A stretch of 64,000 nt of DNA from Pseudokineococcus marinus (GCF_037482405.1 NZ_JBBHZZ010000002.1:434001-498000), one strand, 5' to 3'; positions 34,181 to 42,244 are shown, counted from the stretch's first letter. Made by a program: numbers and translations. The notes: a model not told the origin generated them from the sequence alone.

Positions 34181-35305
34181 TCAGGCGGACGCGCGGTCGG
34201 CCTGGCGGCGCCAGCGGATGCCGGACTCGAGGAAGCCGTCGATGTCGCCGTCGAAGACGCCCGAGGTGTTGCCGACCTCGTGGTCGGTCCGCAGGTCCTT
34301 GACCATCTGGTACGGGTGCAGCACGTACGAGCGCATCTGGTTGCCCCAGCTGCCGGCGTCCGCGCCCTTGAGGGCGTCGAGCTCGGCCTGGCGCTCGGCG
34401 CGCGCCCGCTCGAGGAGGCGCGCCTGGAGCACGCGGAGCGCGGCGGCCTTGTTCTGCAGCTGGCTCTTCTCGTTCTGGCAGGACACGACGATGCCGGTGG
34501 GCAGGTGCGTCAGGCGCACCGCCGAGTCGGTCGTGTTGACGCTCTGACCGCCGGGGCCGGAGGAGCGGAAGACGTCGACGCGCAGGTCGTTCTCGGGGAT
34601 GTCGACCTGGTCGGTCTCCGCCACGACGGGCAGCACCTCGACGCCCGCGAAGGAGGTCTGGCGGCGCCCCTGGTTGTCGAAGGGCGAGATGCGCACGAGG
34701 CGGTGGGTGCCCTGCTCGACCGAGAGCGTGCCGTAGGCGTAGGGCGCGGCGACCTTGAAGGTGGCCGACTTGATGCCGGCCTCCTCGGCGAAGGAGGTGT
34801 CGTAGACGTCCGTCGGGTAGCCGTGGCGCTCGCTCCAGCGCAGGTACATGCGCAGGAGCATCTCGGCGAAGTCGGCGGCGTCGACGCCGCCCGCCTCCGC
34901 GCGGATGGTGACGATGGCCTCGCGGGGGTCGTACTCCCCCGACAGCAGCGTCCGCACCTCGAGCTGCCCCATGGCGGCCTTCAGCTGCTCGAGCTCCCGG
35001 CCCGCCTCCGCGAGGGTCTCCGTGCGCTCGTCGCCCTCGGCCGCCTCCGCCATCTCGACGAGGACCTCGAGGTCGTCGAGCTGGCGCCCGAGCCGGTCGA
35101 TGCGCTCCGCCTCGCCCTGGGCGTGCGACAGACGGCTCGTGACCTGCTGGGCGTGGTCGACGTCGTCCCACAGGTCCGGCGCCGACGCCTGCTCGGAGAG
35201 CTCGCGGATGGTGGCGCGGAGGGCCTCGACGTCCGTGACGTCGCGGATCGACCCGTACGTGGTCCGGAGGTCGCGGATCTCGGCGGGGAAGTCGACGGCA
35301 GCCAC
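34181..35305 (-). CDS. prfB: Peptide chain release factor 2
   Basis: RF2 reads UAA/UGA stops. The 374-residue protein has the N-terminal helical domain, the GGQ loop SSGPGGQSVNTTDSAVRLTH and the C-terminal NTSGVFDGDIDGFLESGIRW. The reading frame is continuous from the start, so there is no programmed frameshift with an internal UGA as in E. coli; this is usual in actinobacteria. The GTG at 35305 is preceded by TAGGCT with an eight-base spacer (leaderless). It is upstream of, and collinear with, ftsEX. Confidence 0.96.
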   Translation of the reverse strand: MAAVDFPAEIRDLRTTYGSIRDVTDVEALRATIRELSEQASAPDLWDDVDHAQQVTSRLSHAQGEAERIDRLGRQLDDLEVLVEMAEAAEGDERTETLAEAGRELEQLKAAMGQLEVRTLLSGEYDPREAIVTIRAEAGGVDAADFAEMLLRMYLRWSERHGYPTDVYDTSFAEEAGIKSATFKVAAPYAYGTLSVEQGTHRLVRISPFDNQGRRQTSFAGVEVLPVVAETDQVDIPENDLRVDVFRSSGPGGQSVNTTDSAVRLTHLPTGIVVSCQNEKSQLQNKAAALRVLQARLLERARAERQAELDALKGADAGSWGNQMRSYVLHPYQMVKDLRTDHEVGNTSGVFDGDIDGFLESGIRWRRQADRASA

Positions 35306-35387
35306 GAGGCCCGAGCCTACGCCCGGGCGCCACCCCGCCCGGCGGACGCTCGCGCCCGCAGGGCCAGGAGGACCCGCGCCCGCGGGG

Positions 35388-36095
35388 TCAGGAGAAGAGG
35401 TCCCCGAGGCCCCCGCCGCCGCCCCCGCCGCCGCCCTGCGGCACCGGCTGGCCCTCGCTCGGCTGGACGACGACGAACCCGGGCCCGGAGAAGACGTACT
35501 GGAAGGCCTCCCCCGAGCCGCCCCGCAGCATCGAGCGGGCGTTGAGGCTGCTGCGCAGCTCCGGTCGCAGGTTCGCCGACCACGCGACGGCGGCCTGGAG
35601 GTCGACGGACGTCGGCTGCCGCGAGCAGTCGAGGAGCACCGGCGGGCCGTCGCTCGTGAGGGCCACCGTGCCGCGGCCGCTGATCTCCAGGGTGAAGAGC
35701 CCGCCGGTGAGGGTGCCGGCGCCCTGGACGCGCCGGACGTCCCAGTCCAGGTCGGCGTCGAAGGCGAGCACGTTGGCGCCGTCGACCGAGATGGCGTCGC
35801 CCTCGAGCTCGACGGTGAAGACGTCCTCGGCGCGGCGGGCGAAGAAGACCTCCCCGCGGCCCGAGCACCGCATGAGGGGGGTGTCGGCCGAGGAGACCAT
35901 CCGGCGGACGAGCCGGCCGATGCTGCCCGAGCCCTCGTGGTCGAAGCGGACGTCGCCCTGGAAGGCGACCATCGAGCCCTTGGCGGCCAGCACGTCGGGG
36001 CCCAGGACGACGCGGGCCATCTTGTCGTTCTGGCGCGCCCAGCGGTCCTGCGTCTCCTGCTCGGCGTGGCGGGGGTCGAAGAGGTGGCTGCGCAC
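35388..36095 (-). CDS. AIM24 family protein
   Basis: A 235-residue beta-rich AIM24-like protein (about residues 25-210: VLAAKGSMVAFQGDVRF, GRGEVFFARRAEDVFTVEL, TGGLFTLEISGRGTVALTS, GSGEAFQYVFSGPGFVVVQ). Bacterial AIM24 proteins have no firmly established role. The C-terminus is a run of nine Gly followed by LGDLFS. The start at GTG 36095 is supported by TAGCGT with a seven-base spacer and the resulting N-terminus VRSHLFDPRHAEQE. Two copies of a 22-bp G/C palindrome lie just upstream. Confidence 0.82.
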   Translation of the reverse strand: MRSHLFDPRHAEQETQDRWARQNDKMARVVLGPDVLAAKGSMVAFQGDVRFDHEGSGSIGRLVRRMVSSADTPLMRCSGRGEVFFARRAEDVFTVELEGDAISVDGANVLAFDADLDWDVRRVQGAGTLTGGLFTLEISGRGTVALTSDGPPVLLDCSRQPTSVDLQAAVAWSANLRPELRSSLNARSMLRGGSGEAFQYVFSGPGFVVVQPSEGQPVPQGGGGGGGGGLGDLFS

Positions 36096-36116
36096 GCCCC
36101 GGACGCTAGCGACCGG

Positions 36117-36199
36117 GCGCCCCGCGCGCGGGGAGGTCCCCACGCTCACCCGCGTCCCGGTCGGCCAGCGCACCCTCGCGCCCCGCGCGCGGGGAGGTC
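36117..36199. repeat. Pair of identical 22-bp palindromic repeats upstream of the AIM24 gene
   Basis: The same 22-mer, containing CCCCGCGCGCGGGG, occurs at 36117-36138 and 36178-36199, 61 bp apart and in direct orientation, just upstream of the leaderless promoter of the AIM24 gene. It may be a pair of protein-binding sites spaced by about six helical turns. Confidence 0.6.
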
Positions 36200-36224
36200 G
36201 CGCCCGGCGCCGGCGTGGGAGCGG

Positions 36225-36258
36225 CAGGAGCCCGCCACCGGCGGGTGGCGGGCTCCTG
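36225..36258 (-). terminator. Hairpin ending the whiB7 transcription unit
   Basis: A perfect 15-bp stem (36225-36239 with 36244-36258) and a four-base loop, about 60 bases beyond the stop of the small gene downstream of whiB7. Confidence 0.7.
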
Positions 36259-36318
36259 GGGTCGTGCTGGGGCCGGGCCGACCGGTCCCCCGGCCGGGTC
36301 CGGGTCAGAGGCCGGGCG

Positions 36319-36573
36319 TCACGCCCGGGCGAGGACGGCGGCGGACTCGGCCCGCGAGCGGGCCCGGGCGGCCCGCGCGGCGGCCCGGTCGGCGCGCCCC
36401 TGGAGGCGCTCAGCGGCGCGCCGGGCGAGCGCGTCGGCGACGCGCCGCTCGTCGCGGGACCCGCGCAGGGCCCGCGCCGACAGGACGGCCGAGGTGGTCG
36501 GGGACGCCGTCGGCCGGGCCATCACGCCGGCGGTGTCGGGGAAGGGGGTCAGGGAGGTCGGGCGGGTGGTCAT
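36319..36573 (-). CDS. Small Ala/Arg-rich protein downstream of whiB7
   Basis: Eighty-four residues starting MTTRPTSLTPFPDTAGVM, with a basic, strongly helical second half (ALARRAAERLQGRADRAAAR). I do not recognise a family. The ATG has AGGAG seven bases upstream, and the gene is 83 bp after whiB7 on the same strand before the terminator at 36225, so it is probably part of the WhiB7-induced transcript. The amphipathic basic helix could bind RNA or membranes; this is speculation. Confidence 0.55.
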   Translation of the reverse strand: MTTRPTSLTPFPDTAGVMARPTASPTTSAVLSARALRGSRDERRVADALARRAAERLQGRADRAAARAARARSRAESAAVLARA

Positions 36574-36656
36574 GGCGGCTCCTGGGGGCAGGCCCTCCCG
36601 CCCGGTGGGCGGGTCGTCGGGCCGTGGTGCGAGGGCAGGTGGTGCGGCGGGCGCCG

Positions 36657-36944
36657 TCAGGCGACGGCGACCGGGTGCTTGCGGGGGCGGCCGCGGGGCC
36701 GCTTGCGGGCGATGACGGCTCCGCCGTCGAAGATCTCGCCGCCCCAGACGCCCCACGGCTCGCGCCGGTCGAGGGCGCCGGCGAGGCAGGCCTCCCGGAG
36801 GGGGCAGGGGGCGCAGCGCGCCTTCGCCTCCTCGAGGGCGGCGGGGGCCTCGGCGAACCAGAGGTCGCCCTCGCCGTCCCGGCAGGGGACGGAGAGGTCG
36901 TCGACGCCTCGGGCGGTCGGCTCGAGCATGGCCGTGAGCTGCAC
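36657..36944 (-). CDS. whiB7: WhiB7-type iron-sulfur transcription regulator
   Basis: A 95-residue Wbl protein. Cluster cysteines are C21, C44, C47 and C53 (VPC...ARCAPCPLREAC). The WhiB turn EPWGVWGGEIFD (62-73) contacts the sigma factor, and the C-terminal AT-hook KRPRGRPRKHP (81-91) marks the WhiB7 subgroup, which activates intrinsic antibiotic resistance genes by binding AT-rich DNA next to the -35 element. GTG 36944 has AGGAG seven bases upstream. uvrD2 lies beyond the leader, as in mycobacteria. Upstream are a leader with an ORF, a terminator-like hairpin and a candidate WhiB7 box, consistent with autoregulation and attenuation. Confidence 0.93.
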   Translation of the reverse strand: MQLTAMLEPTARGVDDLSVPCRDGEGDLWFAEAPAALEEAKARCAPCPLREACLAGALDRREPWGVWGGEIFDGGAVIARKRPRGRPRKHPVAVA

Positions 36945-36993
36945 GGGTCTTCTCCTGGTGGTGCTGCCCGAGGGCGTCGGGCGTGGGCGGTCA

Positions 36994-37052
36994 GGAGGAG
37001 CCGCGGCGGTGGGACGGGAGAGGCCGCGGCTCCCGGGTCGGGAGCCGCGGCC
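36994..37052 (-). promoter_or_regulatory. Candidate whiB7 attenuator: mutually exclusive hairpins
   Basis: On the minus strand a perfect 13-bp stem (37040-37052 with 37022-37034, loop of five) lies 23 bases after the uORF stop. Further downstream (about 36994-37006) the sequence GCCGCGGCTCC repeats the 5' half of that stem, so it can capture the 3' half instead and form an alternative hairpin. This is the layout of an attenuator controlled by ribosome position on the uORF. No U run follows the first hairpin. Confidence 0.6.
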
Positions 37053-37075
37053 TCGGCAGGGCCTCGAGCGGCGGC

Positions 37076-37450
37076 CTAGGGGGCCGTGCCGGTCGGAGCG
37101 CTGCCGGGGACGGGGGTCCCGCAGGAGCGGAAGGGACGCTGGGCGCCGGAGGCGCCCGTCGAGAGGAGGGCGCCGGAGGCGCCCGCCGCGACGAGGGCGC
37201 CGGAGGCGCCCTTCACGGGGCTGGTGAGGTCCGCGGAGGAGGTGGTGGGCTCGAGACCGCCGAGGGCGCGACCAGCGCGCACGGCGCCGTCCTGCGGACG
37301 GAGCTCTCCCCCGGGCCGACCCGCGACGGGCGCGAGGCGCGGCGCGCTCACGGGGAGGGCGGCGTCGCGGGCGACGGGGCGGCCGACGACGAGCAGGTGC
37401 TCGGCGATGCGGACGCGGCCCGTGCGGACGTCGTTCGTCGTGCTCACCAC
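37076..37450 (-). CDS. Upstream ORF in the whiB7 leader
   Basis: A 124-codon ORF between the candidate whiB7 promoter and the attenuator hairpin. It starts at GTG 37450 with GGAGG nine bases upstream and ends in TAG 23 bases before the hairpin. The first 30 residues (TTNDVRTGRVRIAEHLLVVG) look protein-like. The C-terminal half is low complexity, with three 9-residue repeats based on GASGAL. The repeats are encoded by 27-bp DNA units that each contain a perfect GGGCGCC/GGCGCCC hairpin (37141, 37168, 37195). It may act as a leader peptide whose translation is sensed, not as a stable protein. Function inferred only from position. Confidence 0.5.
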   Translation of the reverse strand: MVSTTNDVRTGRVRIAEHLLVVGRPVARDAALPVSAPRLAPVAGRPGGELRPQDGAVRAGRALGGLEPTTSSADLTSPVKGASGALVAAGASGALLSTGASGAQRPFRSCGTPVPGSAPTGTAP

Positions 37451-37523
37451 CGGGGACCACCTCCTCGCCCTGCTCGGCGCCCTCCGCGGCTGGCGGGGGC
37501 GCGCTCCTGCGCTTCCGGGGAGG

Positions 37524-37561
37524 ACGCTAAGGGGGTCCCGCGGACCAGCACAACGTCTTTT
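37524..37561 (-). promoter_or_regulatory. Candidate autoregulated whiB7 promoter with WhiB7 box
   Basis: Minus strand, in order: AAAAG (37561-37557), three bases, TTGTGC as -35 (37553-37548), 18 bases, and TAGCGT as -10 (37529-37524). An AT-rich patch three bases upstream of the -35 is the known arrangement for WhiB7 with the primary sigma factor. It is one of the few A/T-rich spots in this GC-rich window. Confidence 0.65.
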
Positions 37562-37654
37562 CCGGACGGGTTCTCGCCGGGGCCCGCCGAGAGGTCCGGC
37601 GTCAGCCCGCCGGGGCCGTCCGGCGGGGCGGACGAGCGCCCGTGGAGCGGAGGG

Positions 37655-39778
37655 TCAGGCGCCGGCGGCGAGGACGGCGAGGACGCTCTCGCCGTACTTG
37701 TCCAGCTTCGCCGGGCCGATGCCGGCGATGGCCGCCAGCCCGGCGGCGTCGGCGGGGCGCGCCTCCGCGACGGCGACGAGCGTCGCGTCGGTGAAGACGA
37801 CGTAGGCCGGCACCTTCGCCTCGGCCGCCGTGCGCGAGCGCCACTCGCGCAGCGCCTCGAAGACGCCCTCGTCGTAGGTCGGCGGGCAGTCCTCGCAGCG
37901 CCCCGTCTTGCGGGCGGCCGCCGTCGTCAGCGGCTCGCCGCACGTCCGGCAGCGGCTGAGGGTCGCCCCCCGGCGCCCCGACCGGCCGCCGCGGCCGCCA
38001 CCGCCCGCCCGACCGACCGCCGAGTCCGAGCCCGACGCGGGCCGCAGCCCGTCGAGGAAGCGCGACGGCTTGCGCGAGGCGCGGCCGCCCGGCGTCCGGG
38101 AGAGGGTCCACGAGCACACGAGGCGCTCGCGGGCGCGGGTGACGCCGACGTAGAGGAGCCGTCGCTCCTCCTCGACGGCGTCGGCGTCGTCGGCCGCGAA
38201 GGAGATGGGCACGAGCCCCTCCGAGAGGCCCACGAGGACGACGGCGTCCCACTCCAGGCCCTTGGCGGCGTGGAGGGACGCCAGCGTGACGCCCTCGACG
38301 ACCGGCGCGTGCTGGGCCTGCGCCCGCTCGTCGAGCTCGGCGACGAGCTGCGGCAGCCGGTCCTCCGGCCGGGTCGCCGCGACGTCGTCGGCGAGCGCGA
38401 CGAGCGCCTGCAGCGACTCCCACCGCTCGCGGACGGCGCCGGACCCCGCGGGAGCCTGCTCGGACCAGCCGGCTCCCGACAGCACGTCGCGCACGAGCGC
38501 GCCGAGGGGCTGCTCTCCGTCGTCCGAGCGCGCGGCCCCGCGGAGCAGGAGGACGGCGTCGCGGACCTCCTTGCGGGCGAAGAAGCGCTCGCCGCCGCGC
38601 AGCAGGTAGCCGACGCCGCGCGCGGACAGCGCCTGCTCCAGCGGCTCGGACTGGCTGTTGGTGCGGAAGAGGACGGCGATCTCGCTGGCCGCGTGGCCCT
38701 CGGCGATCCGGTCGGCCACCCAGGACGCCACGCGGGCGGCCTCGGCGTCGTCGTCGGCGTTCTCCCAGAACTCCGGCGCGGGGCCGGGCGGGCGCTGGGC
38801 GACGAGCTCGACGCGGGCCCGCGTGGCCGCGCGCGGGGCGCGGTCGAGGAGGCCGTTGGCCAGCCCGACGACCTGCGGGGTGGAGCGGTAGTCCCGGACG
38901 AGGCGCACCGTCCGCGTGCCGGGGTGGCGCTGGTCGAAGTCGAGGAGGTGGCGGGGGTCGGCGCCGGCGAAGGAGTAGATGGTCTGGCTGGCGTCGCCGA
39001 CGACGCAGACGTCGTCGCGCTCGCCGAGCCACAGCTCGAGGAGGCGCTGCTGCAGGCCGCTGACGTCCTGGTACTCGTCCACGACGAGGTGGCGGTACTG
39101 CGACCGGACCGTCCGGGCGACGTCCTCGCGCTCCTCGAGGATGCCGACGGTGAGCAGCAGCACGTCCTCGAAGTCGATGACGCCGCGGTCGGTCTTGACC
39201 TCCTCGTAGCCGCGCAGCACCCGGGCGGCCGCGAGGTGGTCGAGCCCGGCGGGCGCCGAGCGGCCGCGCCGGCGCGCCTCCTCGACGTAGGCGTCGGGCG
39301 TGAGCATCCCGACCTTGGCCCACTCGACCTCGGCCGACAGGTCGCGGACGGCGGCGCGGTCGACGCGCAGGCGCAGCCGGGAGGCCGCCTGGGCCACGAG
39401 CTGCGCCTTGTGCTCGACGAGGGGCGGCAGCGCGCCGCCGACGGCCTGCGGCCAGAAGTACTGCAGCTGGCGCAGCGCCGCCGCGTGGAAGGTGCGGGCC
39501 TGCACCCCCGGGACGCCGAGGTCGCGCAGGCGCGTGCGCATCTCCGCCGCGGCGCGCGCGGTGAACGTGACGGCCAGCACCTGGGTGGGCTGCCAGGCGC
39601 CCGCGAGCGCGCCGTGCGCGATGCGGTGGGTGAGGGCGCGCGTCTTGCCGGTGCCCGCGCCGGCGAGCACGCGGACCGGGCCCTGCAGGGCGCGGGCGAC
39701 CTCCCGCTGCTCGGGGTCGAGGGCCTCGAGGACCGCGTCGGGGTCACCGGCGGGGCGGAGGGCGGCGGGCGTCGTCAT
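37655..39778 (-). CDS. uvrD2: UvrD2-type DNA helicase with HRDC domain
   Basis: A 707-residue SF1A helicase. It has Walker A VLAGAGTGKTRALTHRIA (about residue 40), motif II VVDEYQDVS, motif III GDASQTIYSFAGAD, and C-terminal motifs TLASLHAAKGLEWDAV and YVGVTRARERLV. A four-Cys element (CRTCGEPL...CEDCPP) precedes a C-terminal HRDC domain (AAGLAAIAGIGPAKLDKYGE), the layout of mycobacterial UvrD2. The ATG at 39778 gives the canonical start; a longer frame upstream is spurious. It is located next to whiB7 and mycoredoxin, as in mycobacteria. Confidence 0.94.
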   Translation of the reverse strand: MTTPAALRPAGDPDAVLEALDPEQREVARALQGPVRVLAGAGTGKTRALTHRIAHGALAGAWQPTQVLAVTFTARAAAEMRTRLRDLGVPGVQARTFHAAALRQLQYFWPQAVGGALPPLVEHKAQLVAQAASRLRLRVDRAAVRDLSAEVEWAKVGMLTPDAYVEEARRRGRSAPAGLDHLAAARVLRGYEEVKTDRGVIDFEDVLLLTVGILEEREDVARTVRSQYRHLVVDEYQDVSGLQQRLLELWLGERDDVCVVGDASQTIYSFAGADPRHLLDFDQRHPGTRTVRLVRDYRSTPQVVGLANGLLDRAPRAATRARVELVAQRPPGPAPEFWENADDDAEAARVASWVADRIAEGHAASEIAVLFRTNSQSEPLEQALSARGVGYLLRGGERFFARKEVRDAVLLLRGAARSDDGEQPLGALVRDVLSGAGWSEQAPAGSGAVRERWESLQALVALADDVAATRPEDRLPQLVAELDERAQAQHAPVVEGVTLASLHAAKGLEWDAVVLVGLSEGLVPISFAADDADAVEEERRLLYVGVTRARERLVCSWTLSRTPGGRASRKPSRFLDGLRPASGSDSAVGRAGGGGRGGRSGRRGATLSRCRTCGEPLTTAAARKTGRCEDCPPTYDEGVFEALREWRSRTAAEAKVPAYVVFTDATLVAVAEARPADAAGLAAIAGIGPAKLDKYGESVLAVLAAGA

Positions 39779-40005
39779 GGCGGGGCCCATGCTCGCACCG
39801 CCCGCCGACGGCGTCCGCCGCCCCGCTGCCCGCGGTGGACGACGGGCGCCCGCCGCGGCCGACGGGCTCCGGCCGTGGATGACGCGCGCCGTCCGCCGCG
39901 TTGCACCGCGCGACGGTGGACGGCGGGGCCCAGGGGCTCCGCGCGCCACCGACGTCCGCAGACCGAGCGGGTGCCAGGCGGCCCCGTGCAGACCGAGGAG
40001 AGCTG

Positions 40006-40269
40006 ATGAGCGCGAGCACCGAGCACCGCCCCGCCGAGGGGGCCGTCACGATGTTCACCACGAGCTGGTGCGGGTACTGCCGCAACCTCAAGCGGCAGAT
40101 GGACCGCGAGGGCATCTCCTACTCCGAGGTCAACATCGAGGAGACGCCCGGCACGGCGGAGTTCGTCGCGTCCGTCAACGGCGGCAACCAGACCGTCCCG
40201 ACGCTGCTCTTCGCCGACGGCTCGACGGCCACCAACCCCTCGCTCGCCGAGGTCAAGAGCCACCTCTGA
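40006..40269 (+). CDS. mrx1: Mycoredoxin (glutaredoxin-like, CGYC)
   Basis: An 87-residue thioredoxin-fold protein with the active site WCGYC (C22 and C25) and the cis-proline TVP (about residue 65). It has LKRQMDREGISYSEVNIEE and the glutaredoxin GG in NGGNQTVPTLLFADG. Actinobacteria lack glutathione and use mycothiol; mycoredoxin-1 reduces mycothiol mixed disulfides. ATG 40006 has GAGGAG upstream. It is divergent from uvrD2 and followed by the kinase-like gene. Confidence 0.92.
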   Translation: MSASTEHRPAEGAVTMFTTSWCGYCRNLKRQMDREGISYSEVNIEETPGTAEFVASVNGGNQTVPTLLFADGSTATNPSLAEVKSHL

Positions 40270-40343
40270 GCGACCGGCCCGGGCGGCGCACCGCGTCGCC
40301 CGGGCCCGACGGCGGTGACGACGCCCGCGGAGACGGAGGACCC

Positions 40344-41066
40344 GTGGCCCGACGACCTGCCGGTGCGGCGCCCGGCCACCGCACCCCGGTGGCCGAGCCG
40401 CTGGCGCTCGACGCGCTCGCCGCCCGCCTCGCCGACCGCGCCATGGGGGCCGCGCTCGCGGCGCGCGACGACCCGGGCGCGGGGGCGGCGGTCCGCGTCG
40501 GCGTCGACGCGGCCGTCCCCGCCGACGGCGAGCTGGTGGCGGACGCCGTCGCCGAGGCCCTCGCCGCGCAGGGCGCCGGCGTGCTCCGGGTGCGCGCCCG
40601 CGACTTCTTGCGGCCCCGCTCCGTGCGCCTGTCCGCCGGCCCGGCGGACGCCGGGACCGGGTACACGAGCTGGACCGACCACCTGGGGCTGCGCCGGGAG
40701 GTGCTCGACCCCCTGGGGCCCGGCGGCGCGGCCACCTGGCTGCCCGCGCTGTGGGACGAGCGGGCCGACCGCGCCACGCGCGCCGCGCGGCGGACGGCGC
40801 CCCCCGGCTCGGTGCTCGTCCTCGACGGCCCCTTCCTGCTGCGGTGGGAGACCGCCGACGCGCTCGACCTGTCGGTGCACCTGCTGGTCTCCGACGCCGC
40901 CGTGCGCCGTCGCCTGCCCCCCGCGGACGCCGAGCGCCAGACCGGGGCCTGGGCGCTCTACGTCGAGGAGACCGACCCGGCCCCGCGCGCCGACCTCCTC
41001 GTCCGCGCGGAGGACCCGCGCCGGCCCGCGCTCGTCACCGGCGACGTGCCGAGCGCCTGGGCCTGA
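40344..41066 (+). CDS. Uridine-kinase-like protein lacking a P-loop
   Basis: A 240-residue protein with the layout of actinobacterial uridine-kinase-like proteins: a beta strand and helix at the expected Walker A position (VRVGVDAAVPADGELVADAV), RARDFLRPRSVRLSAG, RREVLDPLGPGGAATWLP, VLVLDGPFLLR and a lid-like VSDAAVRRRL. The GxxxxGK[ST] loop is missing (AAVPADGELV), so ATP binding is unlikely. GTG 40344 has GGAGG four bases upstream; GTG 40389 is an alternative. It lies 75 bp after the mycoredoxin gene. Confidence 0.65.
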   Translation: MARRPAGAAPGHRTPVAEPLALDALAARLADRAMGAALAARDDPGAGAAVRVGVDAAVPADGELVADAVAEALAAQGAGVLRVRARDFLRPRSVRLSAGPADAGTGYTSWTDHLGLRREVLDPLGPGGAATWLPALWDERADRATRAARRTAPPGSVLVLDGPFLLRWETADALDLSVHLLVSDAAVRRRLPPADAERQTGAWALYVEETDPAPRADLLVRAEDPRRPALVTGDVPSAWA

Positions 41067-41111
41067 CCGGCCGGGGACCGGCGCCCCGGGGCCGCGCGCG
41101 GACGCGGGCCC

Positions 41112-42080
41112 TCACCAGGACGGGCGCGCGGGCAGCTCCTCGCCGTACCAGTCCTCCACCAGGCGCAGGGCGATGGACGTCGACGGCGGCAGCAGCACCT
41201 CGCCGGAGGTGACGGCGGCCGCGAGCTCCTCGCGGGAGAACCACCGCGCGTCGGAGATCTCGACGTCGTCGACGCGCACGCCCGTCGAGGAGGCGCGGGC
41301 GGTGAAGCCGAGCATGAGCGAGGCCGGGAAGGGCCACGGCTGGCTCCCCTTGTACTCGACCTCGCCGACCACGACGCCGACCTCCTCGAGCACCTCCCGG
41401 CGCACGGCCGCCTCGAGCGGCTCGCCGGGCTCGACGAAGCCGGCGAGGGCGGAGAACCGGCCCGCGGGCCAGAGCGCGTTGTGGGCGAGCAGGACCCGGT
41501 CGTCCTCGTCGACGACCGCCATGATCACCGCGGGGTCGGTGCGCGGGTAGTGCTCGCTGCCGTCGACGGGGCAGGTGCGGGTCCACCCCGACGTCGTGAC
41601 GGCCGTGCGCGACCCGCACCGGGGGCAGTGCGGGTGCACCCGGTGCCAGTTGAGGACGCCGACGGCCTCGACGAGCAGCCCCGCGTCGCGGTCGTCGAGC
41701 TCGGCGGCGACGGCGCGCAGACCCGCCCACTCCTCGTCGCCGGAGCGCACGGGCCACCCGGCCGCGTCGGCGACCTCCTGGTCGTCCGGCACCTCGACCG
41801 CCACGTGGGCGGTGCCGTCCTCCTCCCGGCCCAGGTAGACGACCGGTCCCGGCTCGGGGAGGGCGCGGGCGACGTCGCCGGGGGCGACGAGCTCGAGCGC
41901 CGCCGGCTCCGCCGACCCCTGCGCACGGGCGCGCAGCGGCGCCGACCCGTCGGGCCGCACGCGCAGCACCCGGGTCGCGGGGTCGGCCCAGAGCGCCTCG
42001 AGCAGCCCGGGGTCGGTGCGGCGCTCGCCGTCCCGGTCGACCGCGGAGCGGGAGAGCAGGAGGCTGCGCAGAGGGCTCAC
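41112..42080 (-). CDS. nudC: NADH pyrophosphatase NudC
   Basis: A 322-residue Nudix enzyme that hydrolyses NADH, and in E. coli decaps NAD-capped RNA. The zinc ribbon CPRCGSRT...CPVDGSEHYPRTDP keeps three Cys; the fourth position is Asp. The Nudix box is GFVEPGEPLEAAVRREVLEE VGV (about residue 205), and the NADH-specific SQPWPFPASLM follows. The GTG at 42080 lies six bases after TACGGT on the minus strand (leaderless). It is convergent with the kinase-like gene. Confidence 0.94.
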   Translation of the reverse strand: MSPLRSLLLSRSAVDRDGERRTDPGLLEALWADPATRVLRVRPDGSAPLRARAQGSAEPAALELVAPGDVARALPEPGPVVYLGREEDGTAHVAVEVPDDQEVADAAGWPVRSGDEEWAGLRAVAAELDDRDAGLLVEAVGVLNWHRVHPHCPRCGSRTAVTTSGWTRTCPVDGSEHYPRTDPAVIMAVVDEDDRVLLAHNALWPAGRFSALAGFVEPGEPLEAAVRREVLEEVGVVVGEVEYKGSQPWPFPASLMLGFTARASSTGVRVDDVEISDARWFSREELAAAVTSGEVLLPPSTSIALRLVEDWYGEELPARPSW

Positions 42081-42244
42081 CCCGCCACCGTAGGCGCGCC
42101 CGCGCGTCGGGCGAGCGGGCCACCCGCGCCCGCCGGGGCGGCTCCCGCCACCCGCGCGCCCACCCGGTCGCCCAGCCGCACGGCCACCCGCACGGGGAGC
42201 CGCGCCGCGCGTGCGGGAGCGCCCCGGGCGTCTACCGTGTGCCG

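Noticed and set aside
34181..35305. Programmed frameshift in prfB
   Set aside because: The RF2 frame is continuous from its GTG with no internal in-frame TGA and no shift site.
39300..41066. A 588-codon plus-strand frame ending with the kinase-like gene
   Set aside because: The first part is antisense to uvrD2; only the portion from about 40344 has a ribosome-binding site and protein-like sequence.
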